Positions 34,380 through 43,532 are shown, counted from the first letter of the stretch. The stretch: 64,000 bases of DNA from JALZCH01 sp036400075 (GCA_036400075.1 DASWLV010000081.1:1-64000), one strand, 5' to 3'. Numbers and translations are program-made. Notes: a model not told the origin generated them from the sequence alone.

Positions 34380-35024
34380 TTATTCCGTTAAACCCGCACG
34401 GTCAAGGGAAATTTTGAAAAAATCGCCTAAAAATCGAATAATTTTGCGTGTTGCGCGCCCGCGATGGCTTATTTCCTGCTTTATATTTTCCGGCAACTCG
34501 CCAAAAGTCTTTCGGAAATTTTCCGGCACAAAAATCGGATCATAACCGAAACCGTTGTTTCCCTGAGGCTTATCTGAAATCAATCCTTCGCACGTCCCGA
34601 TTTTGAGGCAAATGATTTCGCCGTCCGGCGCGGCGAGTGCAATTGCGCAGACAAATCTGGCTTTTCTTTCACAATCGCCGGTTTTTTTCAGCTCCGCTAA
34701 CAGTTTTTCAATCTTTTCCGCATTTGAAGCCGTTTCTCCGCCATAACGCGCCGAAAAAACGCCGGGCGCATTTCCCAGCGCTTCGACCTCCAAACCGGAA
34801 TCATCCGCCAAAGTCCAAAGTCCGGTTTGCAGAGCGTAACCGGCGGCTTTTAATTTCGCGTTTTCCTCAAAGCTCGCGCCAGTTTCCGAAACTTCTTCAA
34901 TATTATGAAAATCTTTTAGCCCGCAAATCTTAATCGGCAAATCTTTTAAAAGCTCGGCAAATTCGCGCACTTTACCTGCGTTTCCGGTGGCAATCAAAAT
35001 TTTATCCGGTTTTTCAAAGCTCAT
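34380..35024 (-). CDS. rdgB: XTP/dITP pyrophosphatase (non-canonical purine NTP pyrophosphatase)
   Basis: Hydrolyses deaminated purine triphosphates (ITP, XTP) to monophosphates and so keeps them out of nucleic acids. The 214-residue protein is close to the family length. Motifs visible: ILIATGNAGKVREF (8-21), the DDSGLEVEALGNAPGVFSARY block, and the C-terminal GNNGFGYDPIFVPE and SHRGRATRKI. No signal peptide. It lies next to tRNA-Pro, with only about 60 nt between. Confidence 0.93.
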   Translation of the reverse strand: MSFEKPDKILIATGNAGKVREFAELLKDLPIKICGLKDFHNIEEVSETGASFEENAKLKAAGYALQTGLWTLADDSGLEVEALGNAPGVFSARYGGETASNAEKIEKLLAELKKTGDCERKARFVCAIALAAPDGEIICLKIGTCEGLISDKPQGNNGFGYDPIFVPENFRKTFGELPENIKQEISHRGRATRKIIRFLGDFFKISLDRAGLTE

Positions 35025-35154
35025 CTCAAATTCACTCTATAAAATTTTGTTTGCAACTTGAAAGCCCAAACATTTAAACTCTTTGTGACAGGATTCGCGC
35101 TGCAAAAGCTGCGAACCCGCCAAACCACAAAGTCGTTTTCGACAGGAAAATATT

Positions 35155-36465
35155 TTGGTTCCAACGTCGCCCATCTCAAATTTAGCCGTTATAAATCCAA
35201 CTTTAGAATCTTCGCCCATTGCGAATTTCGACAGCGCTGATACGCCGTTGCTCGCAGTACGGCGGGAATTGTCGCTGTGGCTGGCGGCAATTGGCAAATT
35301 CGTCGAACCGGAAAATTACTCATTCAAAGACGTGGACTCCAAAAATGCCGCGCGGCAGGATTGGTCGAACGAACTGCGCGCTTTGCGTTATTCGCTAATG
35401 CGCGCCGCGCTTCTCACATCGCAATTGGCGGCGAAATTTAAAACGCCCGAATTTGAAGTCCTGCCCGCTGAACTCGAAGCAAAAGAATTTGCCGAGCTGT
35501 ATTTGATTCTCAGTCGGTTTTCAATTGTTTGCGACCGATTGCTGGCAGTTCAGCCGTTGGATTATTACGGCTGGTCGAATTTTTGCGATTCACTGAAAAA
35601 CAATCTCGATAAAACGACGCTGCCGCTAAAGCTGATTTCGACTGATTACGCCGCACTTCCCGAATCACTAGTCGTCTTAAATCGAACCGCAAAAGCTCGA
35701 CATCCGTTCGGCAAAGAAGTTTTGGAAACGATTGCGCGTTTAAATCGCTTGCTCGAAATTTTGAGAATCATCGGAAACAAGCTCGAAAATGATTTGCCGC
35801 TCAAAAACTCGCTCTTATTTTTCTCTCTGATTCACGGCGAAACCAAAGATTTGACGCGCTTTATCGAACAGCGCCTGTTGCGCTCAATGCCGCCGGAAAA
35901 CGAGTTTTTCGATTTGCTCGACGGAACGATTTATATCATTTCACTGGAGCTTAAAAAAGTTTATTCGCGCGAGTTAAAAGGAGTTCTCGATTTGCGTCCC
36001 GCACCGCAAGTTGTCGCCCGCGTCGAAACTTCCCACGGTCTTTTGCAGGATTGTTTTCAGCAGTCAATTATCCTGCTCGCAGAGGCTTTTGACCCGGAAA
36101 TCGAAGGCTGGCGGATTTTCCCGAATTATCAAACCCGCCTCGAACAATCGCTCGTTTTGCGCCTCGACCTTTGGAACGCACTCCAAAACGTTCAGCGAGC
36201 CGAAAAGTCGCCCGACACATTTTCCGCCGAGAAACTCAGAAAATCGCTCGAACATTTACGAAACAGTTCTCTTTATTTTTTGATGTTCAAAGACTGCGAA
36301 CCGACCGAGCGTTTTATCGAGGAAATACTGCAAACCAAACGCCTGCAAGACATCACGCACGTTCTGCATCGCTTCGGCGCTTATCTCGAAACCCTGCTCG
36401 GACAAGTCAATATGCGCGGCGTTCTGGCAAATCATCCGTTCGATTACCCGAAAATCGAAGATTAG
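35155..36465 (+). CDS. Helical protein of unknown function
   Basis: Protein of 436 residues, predicted mostly alpha-helical (long Leu/Glu/Arg-rich stretches), with no signal peptide and no membrane span. Start is a TTG at 35155, supported by AGGAAA 8 nt upstream; the next in-frame starts would remove conserved-looking sequence. Recurring features are several Asp/Glu-Leu-Arg helices (LPLKNSLLFFSLIHGETKDL, ELKKVYSRELKGVLDL), a low-charge centre and an acidic end. I recognise no family. It is convergent with the serine hydrolase. Confidence 0.7.
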   Translation: MVPTSPISNLAVINPTLESSPIANFDSADTPLLAVRRELSLWLAAIGKFVEPENYSFKDVDSKNAARQDWSNELRALRYSLMRAALLTSQLAAKFKTPEFEVLPAELEAKEFAELYLILSRFSIVCDRLLAVQPLDYYGWSNFCDSLKNNLDKTTLPLKLISTDYAALPESLVVLNRTAKARHPFGKEVLETIARLNRLLEILRIIGNKLENDLPLKNSLLFFSLIHGETKDLTRFIEQRLLRSMPPENEFFDLLDGTIYIISLELKKVYSRELKGVLDLRPAPQVVARVETSHGLLQDCFQQSIILLAEAFDPEIEGWRIFPNYQTRLEQSLVLRLDLWNALQNVQRAEKSPDTFSAEKLRKSLEHLRNSSLYFLMFKDCEPTERFIEEILQTKRLQDITHVLHRFGAYLETLLGQVNMRGVLANHPFDYPKIED

Positions 36466-36508
36466 CTGTTTGGAGGTTTACGTTTAGTTAGCCCGATTGT
36501 ACGGCAGG

Positions 36509-38281
36509 TTAATTTTCAATTGCCGGCAGAATGTATTTCGGGACATAAACGTTTTGGGCTTTCAGACCTCCAACGTCGTTGTAATTGCCGGCATAAAATG
36601 CCATCACAAGATCGAGTTCCGGAATCGCCATTACAATTTGACCGCCATTTCCGGCGGCAAAATAAGCGCGGATATTGCGCCCTTTGTAAGGATACTCATT
36701 AATCCACCATAAATAGCCGTATTTACGATCTCCAATATCAATCCGATGAGAAGTGGCGCGACTCGACCACTCGCGCGTAAAAATTCTGCGTCCGTTCCAG
36801 GTTCCGCCGTTAATGTGAACCTGTCCGAGCTTCATAAAATCACGCGGCAGAAACTGTGCGCCGCCGGTCAAAGTGAAATCTCCCGCCGATGAAATGAGCA
36901 AATGATACTGCCGGATGCCGAGCGGTTCGGCAATCAGTTTGTGGAACAATGTCTGCGTAGTTTGTTTGGCTGCACGCGCAAGCACGCCGCCCGCTAAATT
37001 GGAACCGGCGCTGCAATAAACTCCCTTTTCACCGGGAGCGCGCATCATTTTCAAAGCGAGCGTCCACTTGTAAAAGTCAGGCTCATCGGTTTGATCCCAC
37101 ATATTGTCTTCAAAACCAGCCGATTTGGGATCCCCTTCATCGCAGTCGTAGCCTGATGACATTGTTAAAAGATGTTCGAGAGTGAGCGCACGTTTGCGCG
37201 GCTCAAGATCGTGCGGAAATTCACCGCCGTTCATAATTTGGTAAACAGAGTCGGTTGGGCTGATGGGCGCGCCCGAATTAATCGCCGCGCCTACAAGGTC
37301 GGAAGCTATGCTCTTTGAAGCTGAGCGGGTGTCGTGCGGCTTATCGCGGTGTTCGCCGTGAAAATATTCTTCCAAAACCAGCTTGCCGCGACGAGCTATC
37401 AATATTCCGTGATCTTCCTGAGAGTTGACCGAATCAACCGGCGTATCAACGAGCATTTGGATAAATTTTTCCATAGCCCCGCGCGATATGCCGACATCTT
37501 CAAGCGAAGCGGTTTGCCATCCGTCGTCTAACACTGGCGGCGGCGCATAGCGGTAAGTTGCGGTCGGACGCCCGCGCGGATAAAAGTCGGTTGCATCATT
37601 TGCGTTAAGCCGCTTGAAATCATAGCTTCCACCGCGTGTAGGGATTTGAATTGTCAGGATTTCGTTGCGATATACGGCTTCAGCCAGCATGCGCCCTTTT
37701 TCGCTGCCTTTATTTGCGGCAAACAGCTTTACCGTTTCTCCTTTGCGCTCAAGATAATCTATTCGAAACCGAGTCCAGCCAAGATTGCGCTGCGGGTTTC
37801 GCAGAAACGCGCCGACCGAACCGTCGTCTCTTTCCTTAACCATTAGGTAAAAGGTCATTGTGTCGTCTAAAGGAACGACATTTCCGCGCCAACCATCGCG
37901 CCTATATTTCGTGAGCGTCACGAACGAAGCGATAGCGCCGTTATCAACGCCGGCAGGTTGAATCCAATGCCCGTCAATCTTTGTGCGTCGGGCGTCGAAT
38001 TTCCCCTGAAATTTGCCTTTTCCGTTCGTCAGCTCAAACGTGATAGTATCGCCGTCCAATTTAGCCTGCGCGAAATATCCGGCAATTTCCGCTTGCCATT
38101 TGCCGTTGCTCTGCCTGATAAGCAGTGTCCCGCGAATGTCAGGACCAAATCGGCGTTTCGCTTCCCATAATCCGACAAGCTCTTTAGCAGAACTTGATTG
38201 GGCGTTTGCCGTTTTCATCAATGAAGCTGCCGAGTACAACGCAAATGCAGCAATGAAACCTAAAAAATAGAGTCTCCGCAT
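36509..38281 (-). CDS. Exported serine hydrolase (beta-lactamase class C-like)
   Basis: Protein of 590 residues. The start is set at MRRLYFLGFIAAF because the 72 extra codons upstream run through an inverted-repeat element. Signal peptide to about 28 (ending TANAQ). Residues ~30-245 form a beta-rich N-terminal domain with a KWQAEIAGYFAQAKLDGDTITFEL segment. The hydrolase domain follows: TRSASKSIAS holds the SxxK dyad (Ser320, Lys323), and a VYCSAGSNLAGG segment is placed for the Tyr. Family members are esterases, DD-peptidases or beta-lactamase-like enzymes; the physiological substrate is unknown. Confidence 0.85.
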   Translation of the reverse strand: MRRLYFLGFIAAFALYSAASLMKTANAQSSSAKELVGLWEAKRRFGPDIRGTLLIRQSNGKWQAEIAGYFAQAKLDGDTITFELTNGKGKFQGKFDARRTKIDGHWIQPAGVDNGAIASFVTLTKYRRDGWRGNVVPLDDTMTFYLMVKERDDGSVGAFLRNPQRNLGWTRFRIDYLERKGETVKLFAANKGSEKGRMLAEAVYRNEILTIQIPTRGGSYDFKRLNANDATDFYPRGRPTATYRYAPPPVLDDGWQTASLEDVGISRGAMEKFIQMLVDTPVDSVNSQEDHGILIARRGKLVLEEYFHGEHRDKPHDTRSASKSIASDLVGAAINSGAPISPTDSVYQIMNGGEFPHDLEPRKRALTLEHLLTMSSGYDCDEGDPKSAGFEDNMWDQTDEPDFYKWTLALKMMRAPGEKGVYCSAGSNLAGGVLARAAKQTTQTLFHKLIAEPLGIRQYHLLISSAGDFTLTGGAQFLPRDFMKLGQVHINGGTWNGRRIFTREWSSRATSHRIDIGDRKYGYLWWINEYPYKGRNIRAYFAAGNGGQIVMAIPELDLVMAFYAGNYNDVGGLKAQNVYVPKYILPAIEN

Positions 38282-38421
38282 AATTGCCAAAATCTCCGAT
38301 AAAGAAAATCCACCTTCTATCCAGGAGAAACACTGCACGCTGCAATTCTGTGACAAAAACTTTGGTCTGAAGAAATTAGGAAGCAGATCAAAGAGGAGCC
38401 GACATAGACAATTTAATTTAA

Positions 38422-38488
38422 AGTAGCACCTGCGTGAACAGTTGCGTATCCATTGAGGCTGAAAGCACCCGCTCATGCAAGTGCTACT
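38422..38488. repeat. Inverted repeat AGTAGCACcTGC/GCAaGTGCTACT
   Basis: The 12-nt outer arms match at 11 positions and extend inward imperfectly for about 19 nt. On the minus strand the element opens the false N-terminus of the serine-hydrolase frame. It is probably a short dispersed palindromic element. Confidence 0.65.
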
Positions 38489-38539
38489 GACAGCCAACGC
38501 CTTACATTGTTCTCTGATGACAAAATGCCAAAATCGGAT

Positions 38540-39949
38540 TCACACTGAAATGCGAGGTTTCGCCGTAAACGGAAATTCGCTTTCGTAAGCGTTTGCCAAA
38601 CGAAGCAGAGCGTTTTCCGACCAGTGCGTTCCCAAAAGCTGAACTCCGATGGGCAAGTTTTCGCTTGAAAGCCCGCACGGAATCGAGATTCCGGGAATTC
38701 CCGCCAGATTTGCCGAAGCCGTGTAAATGTCGCTCAAATACATTGCCAGCGGATCGTCCGATTTTTCGCCGATTTTAAAAGCGGTCGAAGGCGCTGTGGG
38801 CGTAATAATGGCGTCGCAAATTTGAAAAGCGTTAAGAAAATCTTGTTTCAGCAGCGTTCTCACTTTTTGCGCCTTGGCGTAATAAGCTTCGTAATAACCG
38901 CTCGACAGCACGTAAGTTCCGAGCATAATCCGGCGTTTTACTTCCGCGCCGAAGCCTTCTTCTCTCGTTTTGCGATACATCTCGCGCAATTCCGGCGCGT
39001 TTTCCGCCCGAAAGCCATAGCGCACCCCATCGTACCGCGCCAGATTCGAAGATGCTTCCGCCGTGGCAATAATGTAATAAACCGCAATATTGTATTTAGC
39101 GTGCGGCAATTTGACATCAACAATTTCAGCGCCCAGTTTCCGGTAATTTTCAATTGCCGTTTCGACAGATTGGCGCACTTCCGAGTCCAAGCCTTCGCCA
39201 AAAAGCTCGCGCGGAACGCCGAGCCGCATTCCGGCAATCGGAGAATCAATTTCCGACAAATAATCCGGCACGGGAACATCCGCGGTTGTTGAATCGTGAG
39301 AATCGCGCCCGGCGATTGTCTGCAAAACCGGCGCAATATCGCGGCTCGTTCGCCCGAAAATCCCGATTTGGTCGAGACTCGAACCGAAAGCGACCAGCCC
39401 GAAACGGGAAATGCGTCCGTAAGTCGGTTTCAAACCTGCGATCCCGCAAAACGAAGCCGGTTGGCGTACCGACCCCCCTGTTTCCGAACCGAGCGCAACA
39501 CGGACAATTCCAGCCGCGACAGCCGCAGCCGAACCTCCCGACGAACCGCCCGGAACGCGCTGAACGTCCCACGGATTGCGAACTGCGCCGAACGCCGAAT
39601 TTTCGTTTGACGAACCCATTGCAAACTCGTCCATATTCGTTTTGCCGACGATAATCGCGCCCGCTTTTTCCAGACGCTCTACGGCGGTCGCATCGTAGGG
39701 CGGATTGTAATCGCCCAAAATCCGCGAGCCGCACGAAGTTTGCGAAAATCGGGTGCAAATGTTGTCTTTGACGGCAATCGGGAGACCTGCGAGCGGCAAT
39801 TTTTCGCTCGCGTTTTCGATTTCCGCAGCGCGTTTTAAAGCGTAATCGCGCTCAATGGTTAAAAATGCGTTTAATTGCGGATTTAATTTTTCAGCCGCGC
39901 GAACAGATTTTTCTACTTCGGCGCGGATGCCGTTTTCTGCTGTATTCAT
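38540..39949 (-). CDS. gatA: Asp-tRNA(Asn)/Glu-tRNA(Gln) amidotransferase subunit A
   Basis: Amidase subunit of GatCAB, which converts mischarged Glu-tRNA(Gln) or Asp-tRNA(Asn) using glutamine ammonia. The 469-residue protein has the amidase-signature Ser-cisSer-Lys set: the Lys in LPIAVKDNICT and the serines in GGSSGGSAAAVAAGI with SETGGSVRQPASFCG. It is slightly short at the N-terminus. gatC lies 18 nt upstream, and gatB is not in the window, so the complex is encoded at two loci. Confidence 0.95.
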   Translation of the reverse strand: MNTAENGIRAEVEKSVRAAEKLNPQLNAFLTIERDYALKRAAEIENASEKLPLAGLPIAVKDNICTRFSQTSCGSRILGDYNPPYDATAVERLEKAGAIIVGKTNMDEFAMGSSNENSAFGAVRNPWDVQRVPGGSSGGSAAAVAAGIVRVALGSETGGSVRQPASFCGIAGLKPTYGRISRFGLVAFGSSLDQIGIFGRTSRDIAPVLQTIAGRDSHDSTTADVPVPDYLSEIDSPIAGMRLGVPRELFGEGLDSEVRQSVETAIENYRKLGAEIVDVKLPHAKYNIAVYYIIATAEASSNLARYDGVRYGFRAENAPELREMYRKTREEGFGAEVKRRIMLGTYVLSSGYYEAYYAKAQKVRTLLKQDFLNAFQICDAIITPTAPSTAFKIGEKSDDPLAMYLSDIYTASANLAGIPGISIPCGLSSENLPIGVQLLGTHWSENALLRLANAYESEFPFTAKPRISV

Positions 39950-39967
39950 CGGATTTTAAAATTCTGA

Positions 39968-40264
39968 TTATAAAACTTTCGGAACGCGGAAATGACCTTC
40001 CGCCGGATCGGGCGCTTCGGCGAGCGCGGCTTTTTGCCCTAAAGACTGGTGCGGTATGTCTTCGCGCCGCGTGTTTGTCGTTTCGCCTTCCGCTGTAAAA
40101 CCACCGGTTGCGGTCTCAATCAACTCTGTGTTCAGTTCATTTAATTGCTCGACGTATTCGACGATGCTCGCCATCTGCGGCGTGTAAAGCGCGACTTCAT
40201 CGTCCGAAATTTCGAGATGCGCCAATTGCGCGATTTTTCTAATATCTTCTGTCGTAATTGCCAT
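39968..40264 (-). CDS. gatC: Asp-tRNA(Asn)/Glu-tRNA(Gln) amidotransferase subunit C
   Basis: Small subunit of GatCAB, 98 residues, of normal length. It wraps between GatA and GatB and stabilises GatA. Typical opening ITTEDIRKIAQLAHLEISDDEVALY and tail with a Pro-His-rich segment. Directly upstream of gatA and cotranscribed. Confidence 0.93.
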   Translation of the reverse strand: MAITTEDIRKIAQLAHLEISDDEVALYTPQMASIVEYVEQLNELNTELIETATGGFTAEGETTNTRREDIPHQSLGQKAALAEAPDPAEGHFRVPKVL

Positions 40265-40281
40265 CGTTCAATCTTAAATTA

Positions 40282-40755
40282 TTATTTCATTTTTTTCTTT
40301 CGCGCCAGACAGCTTCCGGCGGCGAGCAGAAAGTTTTTTCTCAAATTGTCGTCTTCGATGTTTTCCGCCGCTTTCGCCACATTTTCCGGGACGTTTTTCA
40401 TTGCAATTCGCTCCTGCTCAAGACGACTTATTTCGTCTTTGTAACGCCGTTCTCGTTCTTCCGCTACTGTTTTTTCGTCAATCCGAAACTCAATAAATGT
40501 GACGGTCGGGCGTCCGAGCGTGGCGTTTAATTTGAACAGCATTTGCCCGCTCAGAGATTCGAGATGTCGTTTCCACATTGCGTCTTCGACCGCGACAATC
40601 AAATGTTTTTGATACAGCCGAAACGGCACGGCGCGCGTCAACAGTTCTTCGCCGCAGATTCGCCGCCACGCGATGAAAACAAGCGATTCGTTGAGTTCTT
40701 CGGCTCGTCCTTCCTGCCGGAGCATTTGCGGCAGCGTTTGAAAAATGCTTTTCAC
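40282..40755 (-). CDS. DUF721/DciA-like protein
   Basis: Protein of 157 residues beginning at GTG. The DUF721 domain covers about 10-110: SLVFIAWRRICGEELLTRAVPFRLYQKHLIVAVEDAMWKRHLESLSGQML. In bacteria lacking DnaC/DnaI, DciA of this family helps load the replicative helicase DnaB; this is family knowledge, not shown here. A charged Glu/Arg-rich helix follows (about 112-145). It precedes gatC by 17 nt and may be cotranscribed. Confidence 0.82.
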   Translation of the reverse strand: MKSIFQTLPQMLRQEGRAEELNESLVFIAWRRICGEELLTRAVPFRLYQKHLIVAVEDAMWKRHLESLSGQMLFKLNATLGRPTVTFIEFRIDEKTVAEERERRYKDEISRLEQERIAMKNVPENVAKAAENIEDDNLRKNFLLAAGSCLARKKKMK

Positions 40756-40865
40756 AGTTTTGTCTTACGCTCTTAGTTTTTTATCATTTGCTTTTTCAAG
40801 TGTTAACATTGCATAAATTTCAAAGGACAAATGACCAAAAACTAAGGATTAACGATTTGAGTTTA

Positions 40866-41471
40866 ATGGAAAAAGAACCTCTGCTACAAGCGAAATCACT
40901 TGACTTGCCTCAATTAATTCTAGCCTCCGCTAGCCCGCGCCGCTCAGAAATCTTGAATGCGGTCGGGTGGAAATTTGAAAAACAAGTCGCCGATTTGGAC
41001 GAAACCGAACTGGAAAATGAAAAACCGGCTGATTACGTCGTGCGGCTGGCACGTGAAAAAGCGTTGGCAGTTGCCGGAAAAATCGAAAACGGCTTGATTT
41101 TGGGCGCTGACACAACTGTGGTCATTGAAAATGAAATTATCGGGAAACCGAAAGATTTGGCTGACGCCGCCCAAATGCTCGGCAAATTATCCGGGCGTTG
41201 GCACGAAGTTTTAACCGGCGTTGCTTTAGTCAAAAAAAACGACGGGAAAACAGAAATTCAAGCCGATTTGGAACGAACAAAAGTTAAATTTTTTCCACTT
41301 TCCGATTCTGAAATAAATTATTTAGTCGAACGAGGCGAACCGCTCGACAAAGCCGGAGCTTATGCCGTGCAAGGCGTCGCCGCGCTGTTTATCGAACGAA
41401 TCGAAGGCGATTATTGGAACGTCGTCGGGTTGCCCGTTCAGCTTGTTTATAAGCTGGCGCGGCAGTTTTGA
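40866..41471 (+). CDS. maf: Maf family nucleoside triphosphate pyrophosphatase
   Basis: Hydrolyses non-canonical or methylated nucleotides such as dTTP/UTP analogues and affects septum formation when over-produced in Bacillus. The start is set at MEKEPLL; upstream codons are Leu/Lys-rich without homology. Maf motifs: LILASASPRRSEIL near residue 17, VVRLAREKA, GLILGADTTVV, GKPKDLADAAQML, SGRWHEVLTGV, and DKAGAYAVQG near the end. 201 residues, a usual Maf length. Confidence 0.93.
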   Translation: MEKEPLLQAKSLDLPQLILASASPRRSEILNAVGWKFEKQVADLDETELENEKPADYVVRLAREKALAVAGKIENGLILGADTTVVIENEIIGKPKDLADAAQMLGKLSGRWHEVLTGVALVKKNDGKTEIQADLERTKVKFFPLSDSEINYLVERGEPLDKAGAYAVQGVAALFIERIEGDYWNVVGLPVQLVYKLARQF

Positions 41472-41530
41472 AAGCAGTGCGAATCATAATAAAAAAACTT
41501 TATGTCCTTAGCATTAAGTTTTTCAGAATT

Positions 41531-41575
41531 AAACCGCAAAGAGCGCAAAGGTTTTTCGCAAAGGACGCAAAACCG
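41531..41575. repeat. CGCAAAG direct repeats
   Basis: Several near-copies of CGCAAAG/CGCAAAGG follow the maf gene. They are direct rather than inverted and resemble a short tandem-repeat tract. Confidence 0.55.
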
Positions 41576-41667
41576 TTTTTTCAAAAATTTGAATGCAGAA
41601 TAATGTAAAATTAAAAAAACACAATTTTTGAGTGTGTTTTGTGCAGAAACATTTTTGAATTTTGAGG

Positions 41668-41877
41668 ATGATAAAAAAGAATTCCAACCAATCGCCGAAA
41701 CAAAACGTTTGGGCGCGTCCCGGAATGAGCGTGACTTTTCGCGCCGAATTGATGCCGGGGCGCGAAACTGAAAAACGCACCTTTCGAGTTAAAACCGTAT
41801 TGCCGAACAACCGAGTTATGCTCCACGATTTTGAAGGTGAGCATTCGGAAAACGAGTTTGAGCCGATAAGATTTTAA
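41668..41877 (+). CDS. Small conserved-looking protein of unknown function
   Basis: Protein of 69 residues starting at ATG (a TTG 6 nt earlier is possible). Sequence is basic at the N-terminus and then strand-like (SVTFRAELMPGRETEKRTFRVKTVLPNNRVMLHDFEGEHSENEFEPI), which could form a small SH3/OB-like barrel. No family recognised. It ends 4 nt before a strong terminator, supporting a real gene. Confidence 0.6.
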   Translation: MIKKNSNQSPKQNVWARPGMSVTFRAELMPGRETEKRTFRVKTVLPNNRVMLHDFEGEHSENEFEPIRF

Positions 41878-41881
41878 AAAG

Positions 41882-41912
41882 AAAAAGCGTTCGTCAAAAA
41901 CGAACGCTTTTT
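41882..41912. terminator. Bidirectional terminator
   Basis: Stem AAAAAGCGTTCGT/ACGAACGCTTTTT with a short loop, between the convergent small protein and the TlpA-like gene. Confidence 0.9.
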
Positions 41913-41932
41913 CAATCGAATTTAAATTTATT

Positions 41933-42487
41933 TTAGAGAATTTTGTCTATTTCCGCCGAAATTTGCGCGGTTATATCGGTTTCCGGGTCAATTCCGGTAA
42001 ATTTGGCGGCGACGCTGCCGTCTTTATTCAAAACCACGAACGCCGGAATCTGATCTAAACCAAATGCTTTCACAGTCGCGCCCTGCGGATCGCGCAAAGT
42101 TCTCACTCCTAATTTGCCGCGTTCGCCGAAGGTCGTCAACTGCGCGTCCGTCGCGTAGTTATTTGATTTGGCGTCGGCTGAATCGGTGCTGATGAAATAA
42201 AGCGTCACGCCGCGTTTGGCGTAATTCTGCTGCAAAGCGTTGATGATTTTAATCTGTTCGCGCGAGAGCGGCAGCCAGGACGCGCCGACAGCCAGCACAG
42301 CCGGAGTTTTCAAACCGTAAATTAAAACGTTTGATCCGTCGAGCGAGCGCAGATTGATTTCGGTCGGCGTCGTTTGTTTGGTTTGCTTTTGAGCGCGAAC
42401 GACGCTCGCGCCTCCGATTAGCAAAATTGCCGCGCCCGCGACGCCGGCAAAAATCATTTTTTTATTTAATCGTTTTTTGGTTTTCAT
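41933..42487 (-). CDS. Thioredoxin-fold TlpA-like protein lacking the CxxC motif
   Basis: Membrane-anchored or exported protein of 184 residues. The ATG at 42487 follows AAGGAA; the N-terminal segment (about 11-30) is hydrophobic. The thioredoxin fold is visible as INLRSLDGSNVLIYGL, VLAVGASWLPLSREQ and IPAFVVLNKDGSVAAKF (cis-Pro148). At the place of the WCxxC redox site stands WLPLS (71-75), so both cysteines are missing. It may be a chaperone-like or substrate-binding relative rather than a thiol oxidoreductase. Confidence 0.82.
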   Translation of the reverse strand: MKTKKRLNKKMIFAGVAGAAILLIGGASVVRAQKQTKQTTPTEINLRSLDGSNVLIYGLKTPAVLAVGASWLPLSREQIKIINALQQNYAKRGVTLYFISTDSADAKSNNYATDAQLTTFGERGKLGVRTLRDPQGATVKAFGLDQIPAFVVLNKDGSVAAKFTGIDPETDITAQISAEIDKIL

Positions 42488-42599
42488 ATTCCTTAACATT
42501 GAATGACAGCTTAGAACCGCCGGTCATCAATGTTTTAATCGAATTTTCAACGCTTGTTGTGATGCCGATGAACCGGCGGAAGTTGGATTTTCGGAAAGT

Positions 42600-43454
42600 T
42601 TATCGCTTGTTCAAAACGGTATTGTCAATCAAGCGTGTTTTGCCGAAACGGACGGCGACGTTGAGCAAAACCGGATCGTCTTCGATTCGCTCGACAGGCT
42701 GCATCGTCTCGTTGTCAACCGCCGCGACGTATTCGAGATGGGCGCGCGGCTCGGCGTTTATCGTTTGCGCGATTAATTCGACCAGACGCGGGGCGCTGCG
42801 TTCCCCGTTTTTAAAAGCGAGCTTCGCTTCGCGCAAAGCTCGATAAATAATCGTCGCCGCTTCGTGCTCTTCGCGATTGAGATAAGCATTGCGCGAAGAC
42901 ATCGCCAAACCCGTTTCTTCGCGCACAATCGGCATTACGACCACTTCCGTGTCAAAAGCCAGGTCGCGCACCATTCGTTTGACGACGGCGACTTGCTGGG
43001 CGTCTTTCTGTCCGAAAAAAGCGAAATCGGGGCGAACCGTGTTGAACAGAATCGCCACAGCCGTCGCCACTCCCCGAAAATGACCGGGACGCGCCGCTCC
43101 TTCCAAAACATCCGAAATGCCTTCGACGTAAACATAACTCGAAAAACCCGGCGGATAAATATCTTCGGCTGTCGGCGCGAAAATGTAATCAACGTTGTAA
43201 TCGGTCAGCAGCGCGGCGTCGCCGGTTAAATCGCGCGGATATTTATCGAAATCTTCGTTTCTCCCGAACTGCATCGGGTTGACGAAAATCGTCACGACGA
43301 CGACATCGCACATTTGCCGGGCTTCGCGCACAAGCGATAAATGCCCTTCGTGGAGCGCGCCCATCGTCGGCACCAATCCGATTGTTTTGTCCTGCTCGCG
43401 CCTCAATTTCCTGGCAATCGAACTCATTCGCTGGCGGCGGTGAATAATTTCCAT
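42600..43454 (-). CDS. panC: Pantothenate synthetase
   Basis: Ligates pantoate and beta-alanine with ATP to make pantothenate, the CoA precursor. 284 residues, full length. Motifs: LVPTMGALHEGHLSLV (the HIGH-like site), NPMQFGRNEDFDKYPRD, FFGQKDAQQVAVVKRM and MPIVREETGLAMSSRN. It is downstream of panB in the same strand order, separated by an inverted heptamer array. Confidence 0.95.
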   Translation of the reverse strand: MEIIHRRQRMSSIARKLRREQDKTIGLVPTMGALHEGHLSLVREARQMCDVVVVTIFVNPMQFGRNEDFDKYPRDLTGDAALLTDYNVDYIFAPTAEDIYPPGFSSYVYVEGISDVLEGAARPGHFRGVATAVAILFNTVRPDFAFFGQKDAQQVAVVKRMVRDLAFDTEVVVMPIVREETGLAMSSRNAYLNREEHEAATIIYRALREAKLAFKNGERSAPRLVELIAQTINAEPRAHLEYVAAVDNETMQPVERIEDDPVLLNVAVRFGKTRLIDNTVLNKR

Positions 43455-43463
43455 AGAAGCTAT

Positions 43464-43532
43464 CAGTAATTAGTAATTAGTAATTAGTAATAAGTTAAAA
43501 AAGCTGATTACTGATTACTAATTACTGATTAC
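43464..43532. repeat. Inverted heptamer array (AGTAATT unit) between panB and panC
   Basis: The left arm has four AGTAATT-type units, the right arm four TGATTAC/TAATTAC units, with a short loop. The array supplies the TAA stop of panB. It is transcribed with the operon and would fold in the mRNA between the two genes. Confidence 0.9.

Noticed and set aside
38282..38497. 72-residue Cys-rich N-terminal extension of the serine hydrolase
   Set aside because: It is coded by an inverted-repeat element and precedes a proper signal peptide.
39246..39758. 170-codon minus-strand frame overlapping gatA in another frame
   Set aside because: It is an Arg/Gly-rich out-of-frame reading of the amidase-signature region.
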